Of a stretch of DNA of 64,000 bases, positions 1 through 11,600 are shown one piece after another (the first letter of the stretch is position 1; each line of letters starts with the position of its first letter). Position numbers and translations under genes: made by a program. The DNA comes from Chondrosia reniformis. Its lineage: Eukaryota > Porifera > Demospongiae > Chondrillida > Chondrillidae. Where the stretch lies: assembly GCA_947172415.1 (NCBI GenBank), contig OX359189.1, positions 84,501 through 148,500 on the forward strand. The letters are read 5' to 3'. The notes beneath the pieces are model-generated. The model ran no database searches, had not been told where the DNA came from, and saw only the letters and a list, made by a program, of their open reading frames with translations.

Positions 1-333
1 CCGCTGCGGTACCAGGGCAACCCAGTCTCGCACTGAACACACACTCCCAGGGTCGCCGCTCGCTTCCTAACAGCCTCTGCATCGCGTTCAATATCGCGCG
101 ACATTTCACTACACATAACAGAGGACGACAGTTCAAAGAGACAAGTAGACACGATGGATTAATGATTTCTTAGAGTCGTGTAATGTTACTGACTCTAATC
201 TCATTTCTTCTTCCTTGATAACGTCCACGCTCCTATCCAAGACACTTTTGATCTTGGCCTGCTCTTCCTCTGACAGGAAGGACAGGTCGACTATTCGACC
301 TTGCGAGCCAGCTGGCGGACAAATGGCATCCAT
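1..333 (-). CDS. Synaptotagmin-like / rabphilin-type Rab effector, 5' end only (partial)
   Basis: Two exons are visible, running off the left edge. Exon 1 (333 down to 194) starts at MDAICPP and carries DLSFLSEEEQAKIKSVLDR, the signature opening of the Rab-binding (SHD1) helix of Slp, rabphilin and RIM proteins. A GTCAGT donor at 193-188 and a TAG acceptor at 110-109 join it to exon 2 (108 down to 1), which continues as a charged helix and then VCVQCETGLPW, a C-x2-C pair that fits the first zinc ligands of the FYVE-like finger found between SHD1 and SHD2. Such proteins bind GTP-loaded Rab27/Rab3 and tether secretory vesicles to the plasma membrane, usually through C-terminal C2 domains that would lie outside this window. 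Which subfamily it belongs to cannot be told from this fragment. The splice join is inferred from reading frame. Confidence 0.7.
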
Positions 334-544
334 ATTTTCTCTCTTAACGCCTGCTTTAATATGTAGACTCGTGAATACAATTAACAGTTAATAGTAATAG
401 TTTAGTAATATATTGCGTACTACAATGTTTCAGCTGGATACCTTGTAAGACACGCGGATCGTGTTCTTATTCTACATATAAAACAAGTGACGCACACATT
501 GGAGAGAGATCAAGCCGTGTAACTGCATAACTTGTGATGATAAG
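334..544. other. Spacer between Rab-effector 5' end and AlaX 3' end
   Basis: AT-rich stretch that must hold the promoter or 5' UTR of the Rab effector and the 3' UTR of the alanyl-tRNA editing gene, both on the minus strand. I see no further gene or repeat in it. Confidence 0.5.
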
Positions 545-1111
545 TCATTTAGTCAATAAAACATTTACTTTTTTAATTTTTGTAACTTTGATTCCTTTGA
601 TTAATGCCAAGTTTTTAACATGAGTTCCTCCGCAGGGACAACCTTGTCCAGCGATCTCCACTACCCTCTCACCTACAGCATGTGTTGGCGTGAGGCACAT
701 TGTAGCCATGGCAACACTCTAGGCACCAGTACAGACATACCATCTCTCCCCACTGTGACTAATACTTGAGATAATGCTTTGTCAGAAATAAGGAGGTTGG
801 CTTGTTCACTGAGTTGACTCAAAACAAGTTGGCGCTGCTCTGTTGGAATCTCACCAATGTACTCTAACAATGCGAGGAATGTGGTGCTAGGAAAGGCAGC
901 ACAATTCATGCACTCACAGACTTACCAACATATGGACCATCTGTAAAATGATACCCCTATACAGAGTAGAGAAGATCACATGAACACCAGACCTTCTGGT
1001 TACTAAGGCGTACTTTGGAAGGAACTAGATCTGTCCACCCTATCCTACTGAATGCAGCATCCAGCAAGTGGCCAGCACTATGTAGCCTGAGTTTGGGAGA
1101 GACATCTGTTA

Positions 1112-1142
<31 letters not shown>

Positions 1143-1707
1143 GTGATGTACGCTACCTTGCATGCAACATTCTCAGATCTTTGTCAATTGTTATCAAAAC
1201 TGAACTTCCTACTGCAAAACTGAGAATTGGGAAGGAGTAAAAGCATTCAGTTTAACTTTCTCTTTGCTATTTGCACCTTTCAGATTTGAATTTTCCAATG
1301 TGTTCTATATAAGCAGCATCCCTTGAGGGCTTCCGGACAAACTCCACCTGAGATACAGGGGGAGAAATTGCAAGCACTGTGTGCTACTGTCTGGCTATAT
1401 CATTCACTTCAAACACACTGTTTTGATCCGCTTCTAGTAAAATGTGCCCTCTATCGGAAGGTTGGCCTCCTGGGGAGAGTCAAGTCAAACCACGCCCATG
1501 CACACTGTGAACTCTGGACAGGCCACGCCTACCGGCCAACTTACCTCCCTGGGGGTGCATAACGGTGCGATCTGTGACGATCACACTGCACACATCGTTG
1601 CTAAAATCAGTTTCATAAACTGATGTCACCTTTGCGACACACGTATACAATTCCGTATCCTGTAGATACAGGTGATCCGTTGCCATATTTTCGACTAGAG
1701 CGGCCAT
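545..1707 (-). CDS. Alanyl-tRNA editing protein (free-standing AlaX-like trans-editing hydrolase)
   Basis: Reconstructed as about seven small exons. Exon 1 (1707-1545) starts MAALVENMATDHLYLQDT and ends in HPQGG; exon 2 continues GQPSDRGHILLEADQNSV, giving the HPQGGGQPSDRG motif of the AlaRS editing domain. A later exon (around 1128-1008) carries RLHSAGHLLDAAF, the HxxxH zinc/catalytic motif. A micro-exon near 940-925 encodes DGPYV, followed by EYIGEIPTEQRQ (about 868-738). The last exon (about 644-545) has GQGCPCGGTHVKNL, the C-x-C-GG-T-H metal motif, and ends KKVNVLLTK before TAA. These motifs define the family that deacylates Ser- or Gly-mischarged tRNA-Ala. The protein has only the editing part and no aminoacylation domain. 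The gene shares a 33-bp spacer with GMCL1 on the other strand, suggesting one bidirectional promoter. Family assignment is firm; individual splice sites are by eye. Confidence 0.85.
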
Positions 1708-1740
1708 TTTTAAATACTTAAAATGGAAGGCGTGAGTTGA
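1708..1740. promoter_or_regulatory. 33-bp bidirectional spacer, AlaX / GMCL1
   Basis: Only 33 bp separate the two divergent start codons (minus-strand ATG at 1707-1705, plus-strand ATG at 1741). The two transcripts must either overlap at their 5' ends or have extremely short leaders. The spacer is AT-rich near the AlaX side; no TATA box or other element can be assigned with confidence. Confidence 0.5.
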
Positions 1741-4700
1741 ATGGGGAACAAACAGAGTCGAGAAGCCGTTTCGCGGAAGCGCGGTCGCGGGGAGCTGGTG
1801 GATGGCGAGAGCGACGCTGTAGTGACAGAGGGAAGTGTGGACGCTGACGAATGTGACGATTCGAAAGCACTTTCTCCAAAGAGGTTTGTGCAAATCATTT
1901 GGCGCCCCGTACCAGCTAAACTGCTTGCTGCAGCCGTTTTTATTCTTCGATTGCAATTATAGACGCACATTACTAGGGCAATGCGCTAGCTAGCAGTGTC
2001 ATACATTGGACAGTTGTAATGTTTGTATTGGAACGCGACCGCCCGCTGCCTACATGTTAACACGGAAATGCGATCCTTTTACACTTGTTAGGTCGTGTAG
2101 TCTCAGTTCTTAGCAACTACTGGACTTACTTACTGATCTATTGTAGAAGATGCTGAGTATGGTTAGTATATTTGCCTCTGTAGGAAGCGGATTGACAAAA
2201 CTTCTTCCTACATCTATAACACTTTATTTGAAAAGAGCATCAATTCGGACATTACCATTCACGCATTAGGTAGGACCCTGACGGTGCTTGGTAAATACGA
2301 GTGCTAATGCATGGTGTCGTACATTAGGGACGGAATGGAAGTTGCACAAATTGTATCTCAGTCAAGTGAGTGTCTTTGTAATGCCTTATATGGTAAATGT
2401 GCCTTATCACTATCTACCATCTGTTGCAGTCACCCTACTTTGACTGTATGTTCAATGGATCGTGGATGGAGTCGAGTCAGACTGATATTGTATTAGATAT
2501 CCCTGATGATAACGTTGATGTTGAAGGTCAGTGGCTATACTTGACTAGTGCAGTGGTCAGTACTTGACTAGTGCAGTGGTCAGTACTTGACTAGTGCATG
2601 CTTCTCTGCCAAATAGCATTAGGTATCGCGTTTGGGTCGCTGTACAAAGACTCAGTTTGTCTCAATATGGACACAATTGGTTCTACATTAGCTGCAGCTT
2701 CGCTGTTCCAAATGGTTAGACTCATAAGTGACGTGTGTTGTGTGCTCTCATACGCTGTTCCTCTCTAGGATGGTCTTCAGGAGCACTGTGCAGTCTTTAT
2801 GCGGGAGAACCTAAAGTACTGCCAGAGAGCCGTGGTTGGTGGAGTGTTGTCAAATTGTTTATAACTTTTGCTTTTGTGCAGTGCAAAGAATGTTAATTTC
2901 TTTTTGAGGATCTCCTCCACGTATGGCCTCTCTAATGTGGTAACAAGGTGAGTGTTGGCAGCTGATGAGAGGTCCTTTTGACTGTAATCAGCTCCTCAGG
3001 TGTTGGGAGTGGCTTGAGATGAACAGTGTGTTGACATCCACCGTGGAGCTGCTCCGAGACATGACCACAGACACTATCACTCAACTCATTCAATCAAATA
3101 ACCTCTTTGTTATGCAAGTGGAAATGGATATATACTCAATGGCCAAAAAGGTTGGGACACACCCCTTGACACACCCCTTGACACACCCCTTGACACACTC
3201 CTTGACACACCCTTTGACACACCCCTTGACACACCCCTTGACACACCCTTTGACACACCCCTTGACACACCCCTTTGGGGCCCTGCCCTCATCTCCACTT
3301 TTCTTGTTTGTAGTGGCTGTTCCTCCAGTGTTGCTCAACTTGGAGTGGACCAGAGGCTGAGTCCCTTGAGGCAGCCGAGACACATTTCAGAGATTTGTGT
3401 GAGTAATAGCCTCTATCAATGCTGAGCCCGAGGATGACCTTTGACCTCTGGCACAGCACGGCACGGCTCAGTAGAGTTTCTCTTGACTGAAGTTGGACAA
3501 CCATTTCAATCAGTTTTTGAAAGTATTCGGTACCAATACATTATCAACGATTCAACTTCTGCCTTTACTGTTGAAGAGGATGGAATTGTTCCTAAAAGTT
3601 AGCAGTTCTTCTAACAGGCCGTTTGATGTCTCTTCATTCTCCTTTTGGTGTGTACAGCCTGGATATTGCCCATTTACAGACAACAGTGGTTGAAGATGCT
3701 TGCTCTAGAACAAGCTAGTAGTTTCACGTAAGTCTTATATCACTCCTTCACTAACTTTAAGCAGGCACATTCTCTATGTAGGCTACCGACTGTGTCACTA
3801 GAAACTTTCGAGTCATCAGCCCAGAGATGTGGTCGTGTACTAACCAGTGACACTGAAGTAGGTCACCTCTCAGCACATCTCCCTGCACCTCTCCCAGCAC
3901 ATCTCCCTGCACCTCTCCCAGCACCTCTCTCAGCACCTCTCCCAGCACCTCTCCCAGCACCTCTCCCTGCACCTCTCAGCACATCTCCCTGCACCTCTCC
4001 CAGCACCTCTCCCAGCACCTCTCCCTGCACCTCTCAGCACATCTCCCTGCACCTCTCCCAGCACCTCTCAGCACCTCTCAGCACATCTCCCTGCACCTCT
4101 CCCAGCACCTCTCCCTGCACCTGCACCTCCCCCTGCACCTCTCAGCACATCTCCCTGCACCTCTCCCAGCACCTCTCCCTGCACCTCTCTCAGCACCTCT
4201 CCCAGCACCTCTCTCAGCACCTCCCCCTGCACCTCTCAGCACATCTCCCTGCACCTCTCCCAGCACCTCTCCCAGCACCTCTCCCAGCACCTCTCCCAGC
4301 ACCTCTCCCAGCACCTCTCCCAGCACCTCTCCCAGCACCTCTCCCAGCACCTCTCCCAGCACCTCTCCCAGCACCTCTCTCAGCACCTCTCTCAGCACCT
4401 CTCCCAGCACCTCTCCCAGCACCTCTCTCAGCACCTCCCCCTGCACCTCTCAGCACATCTCCCTGCACCTCTCAGCACATCTCCCTGCACCTCTCCCAGC
4501 ACCTCTCCCAGCACCTCTCTCAGCACATCTCCCAGCACCTCTCCCTGCACCTCTCCCAGCACCTCTCCCAGCACCTCCTCCAGTAACTCACTTCACTGCC
4601 CACGAATGACTTGTTTACGCACAGTACTGCTGGCGCTGGACGGGATATTCTTTCAGTTTCGATCTCTTATTATTGTATGACAAAGGGTAAGGCTATAAGA

Positions 4701-5054
4701 TTGCCATGGCAACCAGTGTCATGTGACACTTCATTATTCTGCAGTGTGATTTCAGTAAAGAGAAACACCAAGTCTCAACCATGTTACTCTTCAGTTAGCT
4801 TAAAGCCTTTGAGATCCATCCACTTACGGTTAGCTTACACATGTCAGATGAGCACTTGGCATGCTTGACCTTTGTTGCTCAGGCTGAGGGTGATGTCCAT
4901 GAGACAGGAAGAGGTCATCTCAAGGAGTGACACTGGAATGGTGGCCATTGCACTCAAGCCCGATGAAGAGCATGTTCTGTGCACTCTTTCAAGTGAAATT
5001 AGCTTCCCTCTGTATGTTGGGATCAGTTACTTGCTGCAAGATGTATCACTTTAA
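1741..5054 (+). CDS. GMCL1: Germ cell-less homologue (BTB-BACK, CUL3 substrate adaptor)
   Basis: About 15 exons. Exon 1 (1741-1883) begins [14 protein letters not shown], a possible N-myristoylation start (MG) with a basic segment. Exon 2 (2184-2269) gives [20 protein letters not shown], the start of the BTB fold; the next exons give [13 protein letters not shown] and [17 protein letters not shown], then [12 protein letters not shown]. The BACK part includes [20 protein letters not shown] (exon ending about 3150). Later exons give [39 protein letters not shown] (about 4625-4686) and the C-terminus ending [10 protein letters not shown] at 5054. The order matches animal GMCL1 throughout. GMCL1 is a nuclear-envelope associated BTB protein that acts as a CUL3 ubiquitin-ligase adaptor and is needed for germ cell formation in flies. 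Three of its introns hold tandem repeats. All exons remain in frame, so it looks intact. Confidence 0.92.
2527..2599. repeat. Short intronic tandem repeat in GMCL1 (about 24-bp unit)
   Basis: Nearly three copies of a unit containing CTTGACTAGTGCAGTGGTCA follow a GMCL1 donor site. Confidence 0.7.
3156..3274. repeat. 12-bp minisatellite in a GMCL1 intron
   Basis: About ten copies of TTGACACACCCC with a few single-base variants, between the donor after the BACK exon and the exon starting WLFLQCC at about 3314. Because 12 is a multiple of three it is open in several frames, producing spurious ORFs. Confidence 0.9.
3862..4584. repeat. 12-bp compound minisatellite in a GMCL1 intron
   Basis: About 720 bp of alternating related units, CACCTCTCCCAG and CATCTCCCTGCA, with register shifts. 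It begins within a few bases of the donor GTAGGT after SDTE and fills almost the whole intron before the YCWRW exon. The plus strand is C/T-rich, with regularly repeated CAG. Confidence 0.92.
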
Positions 5055-5441
5055 CCTACCTCTGTAACAGTGGAGAAATAATTTTTAACGCTTAATTTTA
5101 ATCAGTACGTTTCTTTGATAACCGATTAGTAGTGTGTAGTATGTGTGGAATTATTAAATATTTTTAAAGTGTTTACAAGAAAAAAAAGAAAAAGCCGCTA
5201 GGGCCCCATACCAGGAATGGGGTTCGAACCCATGTGTGCATACGCACATTGGATCTTAAGTCCAACGCCTTAACCACTCGGCCACCCTGGTTACGGCTGA
5301 AAGTTTCCGCTCTTTTGAATTATATAAACAAAGAGAGGGTCGCGACTATGTTTACTGACCGTTGCCATGGACTACCACAACCTTTAGCACTGATCAAGAC
5401 ACGAGAGACGCTTTTCTTGCTTGAGGAGTTCACTAGATGAA
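5055..5441. other. Intergenic region between GMCL1 and ARL13B
   Basis: Holds the GMCL1 3' UTR and the minus-strand tRNA-Leu. A very short upstream reading frame (ATG AAA TGA at about 5436) sits just before the ARL13B start at 5442 and could lower its translation; that effect is inference. Confidence 0.5.
5209..5291 (-). tRNA. tRNA-Leu (anticodon UAA)
   Basis: Read on the minus strand, it folds as a complete class II tRNA of 83 nt. The acceptor stem ACCAGGG pairs with the 3' TCCTGGT (one G-U pair). The D-arm contains GGCCGAGTGG, the anticodon stem TTGGA/TCCAA encloses loop CTTAAGA with anticodon TAA, a long variable arm is self-complementary (TGTGC/GCACA), and the T-arm is ATGGG-TTCGAAC-CCCAT. 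A and B boxes are intact, no intron is present, and CCA is not encoded, as expected for a eukaryotic nuclear tRNA gene. A T-run suitable for Pol III termination (read as TTTTTTT) lies downstream near 5185-5191. Confidence 0.95.
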
Positions 5442-7781
5442 ATGACTGCTCTTTGCGGAAGCTGTTTCGGCCTGCTTCGTCCCGCGAGGAGGTGACTATA
5501 GAATTTCGTAATGTTGTATCCTCTGACTAGTTGTACACATTGTTGATGTAGAAAGTTGTCCTTTCTATTGATCGGTTTGGACAAAGCTGGAAAGAGTACA
5601 ATTTCAGCATGTCTTCAGAAAGGTATTCACCGCTGGCCCTCGTCCCCTGTATACATTTATCTACTTGTCCTCCTCTCGCAGAACCGACAGATGCTATCCT
5701 CCCTACAATGGGCTTTGTGAACGGGAACCTCCGGCTCCGCGGATGCGATGTAGCTCTGCTGGACTTGGGAGGCAGCGCGTCGATGAGGGAAATATGGTCA
5801 AATTACTATGCAGAGGTACGAATGAGGGAGAAGGTCGCGCTGTAGACACGTTTGTATTGTATTCATTGCTTCTGCTCGTGCAGACCCATGGAATCATATT
5901 TGTGGCGGATGCAAGCGACCCGTCGCGATTCGGCGAGGCACGTTCGTTGCTCGATCAAGTGTTATCAGACGACAGACTAAAGGAGAAACCACTTTTAATG
6001 TAAGAGGCGTTCATCCATTTCAGGACCCCGTTAACACCCGTCTTTGACTTAAGGGGCTTTCCTCTATACATTCATCTTATTATTTAGTAGAAAGTGACGC
6101 AAATGATATTAATTAAATTTCTTTTATTATTTGATTAATTCAATATTCAGTTTTGCTAATAAGCAGGACAGGGAAGGTGCTGTGGACGAGGTGGAACTGC
6201 ATAGCAGGCTAGGGGTGCATCAGCTCATCAGTGGAAGGGTCAAGCAGTGTCGACTGGTAGGTACATTTGCACCACATTCACTCAGAATGTGATAATGAGC
6301 AAAGCCTCTCCTCAGGAATCCTGCACGGGATTGAGGAGTGCTGTCGGAGGAGGAGTAGATAGGTCAATAAGAAGAGGAGCAAAATGGCTGCTGAAATGTG
6401 TCCAGGATGATTTTGCCTTTTTGTCAAATAAAATAGCTCTGGAGCACGGGGCTCAAGTTAGTAGTGCAATAGCACCAGTAACAAGGAACAGCAGACACTG
6501 TGTTGCATACACTCTCACACATTCACATTTACACACATGTTACAGTTACATAAAGTACTTAAAGGTTGCATTGCTCTTTGTGTAGAAGGCATCAGAAGCA
6601 GCTGAGCGCAAAGCAAGAAGTGAGAGAGTCAGACTGATAAGGGAAGAGAGGGAAAGGTACGTAAGAACAGTTCATAGAACTACTTTGCCATTAACACAAG
6701 CTCACGTGGCTACCATCCTACTCCCTTAGAGCTGCATTGGAAGCTGGGGAAACTACTGCAGAGAATGAGGATGGACTTCCTGAAAACCCTTTTAAACCAA
6801 TTAATGTGAGTGTGATTTATTGAAGGTTTAGAGTTAGGGCAGAATTGTGTCTCAGAAGTAGTAATATTTCCCACTCTTTAGAGTGTCATCACTGACATTG
6901 AAACGAGAGTGGCTGCTCGGAAAGCCAAGAAGGCAGAGCCTCAAGAACTCTTAGATAACCTTCCCTGTCCTGAAATGGGGATTGCATCTGCTGTCACTAA
7001 ATCCACAATTCGCTCCCTAAATACCTCACAAGTTGGCAAAGCTGTTAACGCAAACAGCAATCAGGTTCAAGTAGAAATTCACATGAGTGGATCTGTAAAG
7101 GGTGGTAGGGAAGTTCAAACAAGTTCCTCAATAGAAGATTGCCTGCTGCATGATGTCCACAGTGATGGCCCAGGGGCTGCCAGTACTGCCGTGAATGTGG
7201 CCGGTTCATCACTCTCTGTACCAGGGACAGTTATACCTCAGGAAGAAGAGGTAGTTAGAATTCGGTATAAAGAGAACACTACTGAAGAGACTGCAAAGTC
7301 TCCAGCGCTCATTTCAGGTAGAACTAATGGTGTTCGACTGGAACCGCTGAAACTTGAGGACTTGAAGAGCAGAAAGAAGAAGAAGCCAGCAGTTCTGTTC
7401 CCCTGGTACAAGGTTCAACCCGATAGTAGTGAAGGCTCAGTAGGCAGTGATGAGGATGGTGCCACTGTCAGTAGGAAGGGACCAGCAGCTCTCCCCCTGG
7501 GGGGAGACCCTCCTGTTGAGTGTCCTCCAGACCCTCCTCTGCTGCCAGTGATCCACAATGTAATGGGTAAGCAACCACTGTCACCTCTCTACCTATATAA
7601 GTATATAGTACCATTTGGATATGCATATCAAGGAATCACAAAAGATCAAGAAGACAAAGACTCACTGATGAAGGGTGGAATTCCCAGAGACATCTGTCTG
7701 ATCCAGTGGAGCAGAAGTGTAAAGAGAAAACTCTTGTATCCTCATTTAAACCTCTCACTAGGTTTACGTAGTTCCCTATAG
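5442..7781 (+). CDS. ARL13B: ARL13B-like ciliary Arf-family GTPase
   Basis: Nine or so exons. The N-terminus MTALCGSCFGLLRPARR has a Cys pair matching the palmitoylated start of ARL13B. Next comes KLSFLLIGLDKAGKSTI with the P-loop GLDKAGKST, then PTMGFVNG (switch I), VALLDLGGSASMREIWSNYY (switch II, DLGG where most Ras-fold proteins have DxxG), GIIFVADASDPSRFGEA, and FANKQDREGAVDEVE (the NKQD guanine motif). After the GTPase fold come an Arg/Glu-rich helix (ERKARSERVRLIREERER) and ENPFKPI, both in the right order for ARL13B. The long last exon (from about 6891) has VRLEPLKLED, like the RVEP-type ciliary targeting motif, and YKVQPD. ARL13B is the GEF for ARL3 at the ciliary membrane. The final part after a possible donor at about 7566 is uncertain: the frame runs to a stop at 7781, but an extra intron may exist. 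Confidence 0.88.
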
Positions 7782-8638
7782 GCCTTTATTCTAAAAATGA
7801 TGTTTTAGATTGTTCATGTACTTGCAGATGTGCAAGGACATTTGGTATACTCAATTATGTTATTAAAGCTTTGTAATATTGTTAGTGTCCATTAAATCAT
7901 TAGTTTGTTTATAAATTTAACATGTTACAAATCAACAAACATGAAAATGTTGTGTGTTTAATAACTACATTAAAACTGAAGTATATGATGGTTCAATTCA
8001 TGCAGTCCTGTCCCCGGGGCAAGGAGACACCGAGTGTATACCTGGAGGAGTGGCACCCAGAGACAAGGAATGAATGTACAAACAGTTTAATGATCAATAG
8101 TTCTTAATTGATTTCTGTTATGCTGGCCGATATAGTGGGTAGGCTAGTATAGTTTTCCGTTAACTACCGAGTGATGTAGTGATTCCGAAAGGTCGTCAGT
8201 TGGGAAGCGGAAGCGGAAGTAGAAGCGGAAGCTAGCTTGAATATGACGCCTCCGTCGCTACAAGCGCTTTTTAACAATAATATTTGGTAAGTCAACAAGA
8301 GGTACTGAAATTCAACTACAATAGTTTTACTAGGTAAGTTGGGCGATCCAGCAGATCTGATTGTGTAGACTAGGATTGGCGACTTCAAACCCAAACCCTG
8401 GGAACACTGTTGATTCTATTTGTTAATATTTGTATTCACTTTATAGAATCGCTAGTTTCAGTTTCCTCTTTGTGAACTGATATTACGAAGTGTATTTGCT
8501 ATCGACTGCTTCTCCGCGGTCGTTTTCTCTGCATGTATTGGAGAACCGATAGATAGGTCCGCCATTGATCAGCGGTCGGTCCACTCTAATCTTTTCCCTC
8601 TTTTCTTATTATTCTAGAGGAACTGAAGATATAATAGA
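7782..8638. other. Intergenic region ARL13B / MRL gene
   Basis: Contains a likely ARL13B 3' UTR (AT-rich to about 7900), a short GGAAGC-type repeat at about 8198-8230, and the presumed promoter and leader of the next gene. Short frames here show no recognisable protein. Confidence 0.5.
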
Positions 8639-11600
8639 ATGCCGCCACCGCCGCCGCCGCCTCCTCCGCCTCCTCCTCCTCTAGCAGCGTCTTCTACGGG
8701 CAAGAGTCCGACGCCGCTCAAGTCTCCCTCTAGAACTAGCCAGCAGTCAAACGGCAATAGTCGTAATAGTTTAAATTCTTCTGGCAGTGGACCAGATCTG
8801 ATGAGCGAGATGAAGTTAGCTCTGAGAAAACGAACTGAATCCATGAACCAGGGAGAGAAACCTGAGAATGGTTTTCAGCCACACCCACCCTCTCCCTCCT
8901 CCAAAGGACCACACTCACCTTCTTCCTCCAGAGGACTACCTCCTACTCCACCGCCTACTTCTAGAAAACCATCATTCAAATCTACTCCTCAAGCTGCCAC
9001 GCCTCCCCGACCGCCCCTACCTCCTCAAGGTGCCACGCCTCCCCAACCGCCCCTACCTCCTCAAGGTGCCACGCCTCCCCGACCGCCCCTACCTCCTCAA
9101 GGTGCTGTCCTCAAGCCATCATCTCCAGTGTATGATGCACTTCCTGACCATGCCCTTCCACAGTTATCCAAAGGTCCCCCACCCCCTCCTCCAATAGAGA
9201 CTATTCCAAAGCGCCCATCACTGTCAGGTTTTCCCCCTCCCAGTGTCCCTGCACCTCCCCCACCGCCCGTATCAGGAGTACCTCCCCCACCGCCCGTATC
9301 AGGAGTACCTCCCCCACCGCCCGTATCAGGAGTACCTCCCCCACCGCCCGTATCAGGAGTACCTCCCCCACCGCCCGTATCAGGAGTACCTCCTCCACCG
9401 CCCGTATCAGGAGTACCTCCCCCACCGCCCATATCAGGAGTACCTCCCCCACCGCCCGTATCAGGAGTACCTCCCCCACCGCCCGTATCAGGAGTACCTC
9501 CCCCACCACCCGTATCAGGAGTACCTCCCCCACCGCCTGTATCAGGAGTACCTCCCCCACCGCCTGTATCAGGAGTACCTCCCCCACCGCCCGTATCAGG
9601 AGGACCTCCCCCACTGCCCGTATCAGGAGTACCACCCCCACCGCCCGTATCAGGAGGACCTCCTCCACCGCCTCTAGCAGCCTTCAATGGCATTCCTCCC
9701 CCACCACCTGTGGCTGAGTCTCTGACTGCCCAACCAGTGGATGCCAAGCGCCTGTCTCAGCTATCCAGTAGCAGCAGCTCTACTCAGATGTTAGAGGGCT
9801 CCTCTCTACAGTCCCTGCAATCCTCAAAGACCTCCTCGCTGCACTCCAGAGAGGCTGTGTCTGTCATGTCGGATGAGGGAGGCCAGCAGCTCAACACTAG
9901 TGACGCTGCCAGCTTAACCACCAGTATCTCCTCAAGCTTCATGTTTCTAGACTCTCAGGAAGAGTTTAGAAGCAAATCAGACAGTTTTCACAAACCAGGA
10001 GAGGACAAGAGAGATTTTGACTCACCAGAACAGTTCAACTTGGAAGAACTTGAAGATGAAGAGTTTAGTCGTGAGTTTTGTATGCTCTAGTTTATGGTGT
10101 AGTTTGACAGCTGTTGAGGGCAAAATTAATAGATATTTGACTTAAATATCGCTATAATTGTGTGTATGGAATGTATTCATTGTCCTAGGCTAGGGTAGCA
10201 CTGTAATGCATTCATTGTCCTAGGCTAGGGTAGCACTGGAATGTATTCATTGTCCTTGATGAGGGCAGCACTGGAATGCATTTATAAAGTGTTTGAAGAT
10301 AAGAAATAAGATTTTGTTCTAATTAGTGGTTACTTTGTATAATTCAGCTTAATTGGATGCGACCTTTATGACTGTATCTTTATACAATGAGGTACAGTTT
10401 ACGGGACTCATAACATCGCACCTTTAATTAAATTAGAGCAGTGGCCCCAACTGCAATAAGAGCCCCGGGCTCCTCCATAGTAATTTGGCCAGCTGTGCCT
10501 TACAATAAGTCAGTCCAACTGGTCTGCACTGCACTGGCTCCTGTCCCTAAACACAGATAGCTAGTGAATGGTTGAGAGGTTTGTGGTCGGAGAAGCCCTC
10601 CCTTCACTGTGATCTAACTCTCATTTGTACACACTGAAGCCACCTCAGTTTCTAGAACTGGTACATGAGTGCTTTATGAAAATTATTTCCCTCTGGTAGA
10701 CTTGTCTGTTTCCTTATTTGGGTGTCTCTTAGGGAAGTTAGTTTGAAATGTACTTGTTCCTATTATATCATTGCTACCTTGAAATTGTCTAATGAGCTAC
10801 GTACGTACATGAAGTCGCTGTCTATTAAGTAGTGTCTCCTTTAATTCGGGTCTGACCTCCTCCTAGCCCATCCCAGGGCGGTGGGGTGGGGTGGGGTGGG
10901 GTGGTACGCACCTTCTTGGGTTAATTGAGTATTAATGAAGAGTCCCATGTGGAATAGAGAAGATCAGGTTGTGTTAGTGTACCTTGTACTGAATGGTTTC
11001 ACATCTTTTGACTGAATTCAGTTGTTTCAAATTAGCTTCATGTCACTTTAATAATATGTTGCACCTGACACTAGTCCATGCTCAAGTGATAATTTGGATT
11101 CACTGAATGAACACATCTTCTATTTCAATGCCATTGTGATTCAATAGCCTCTCTTTTATTCAAAAGTGTTCATTGCTGTAACTAGGAAACCACTCTTCAG
11201 ATAAACGGTGACTCTTTAGAGGTTCCACACTCTGTAGCTCTCTAATTGCACTGGAAGCAATGGATCAGTAGACAGCTGTTGATCACATGGCCTTTTAAAG
11301 GTAGCTTTACCTTTGATAACGTAAATATCTCAAATTCTAAATAATTAAAATTTGTAAATACTTTGGAAGTGATAATACTTTGGAATTATGTTATGGCAAC
11401 TCAACTGATGTCAGTGTAACATGGAGAGGATGCTGTAATAAGATATTTTAAGAGGCTCCCAGTAGGATATCTTTCAAAAAGGGCTTTTGTCCATTGCTGG
11501 TGACCTAACTCTGTTCATCTTTGTAGTTGGCTCTGCCTCCATATTAGTGATGACATCATCGCTTGTGATATCATTTCATGATTTGACTGCAAACACAAAT

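Noticed and set aside
8164-8394. Minus-strand 76-codon frame with Ser/Ala repeats
   Set aside because: Comes from a short GGAAGC-type repeat in intergenic DNA; no homology or splice context.
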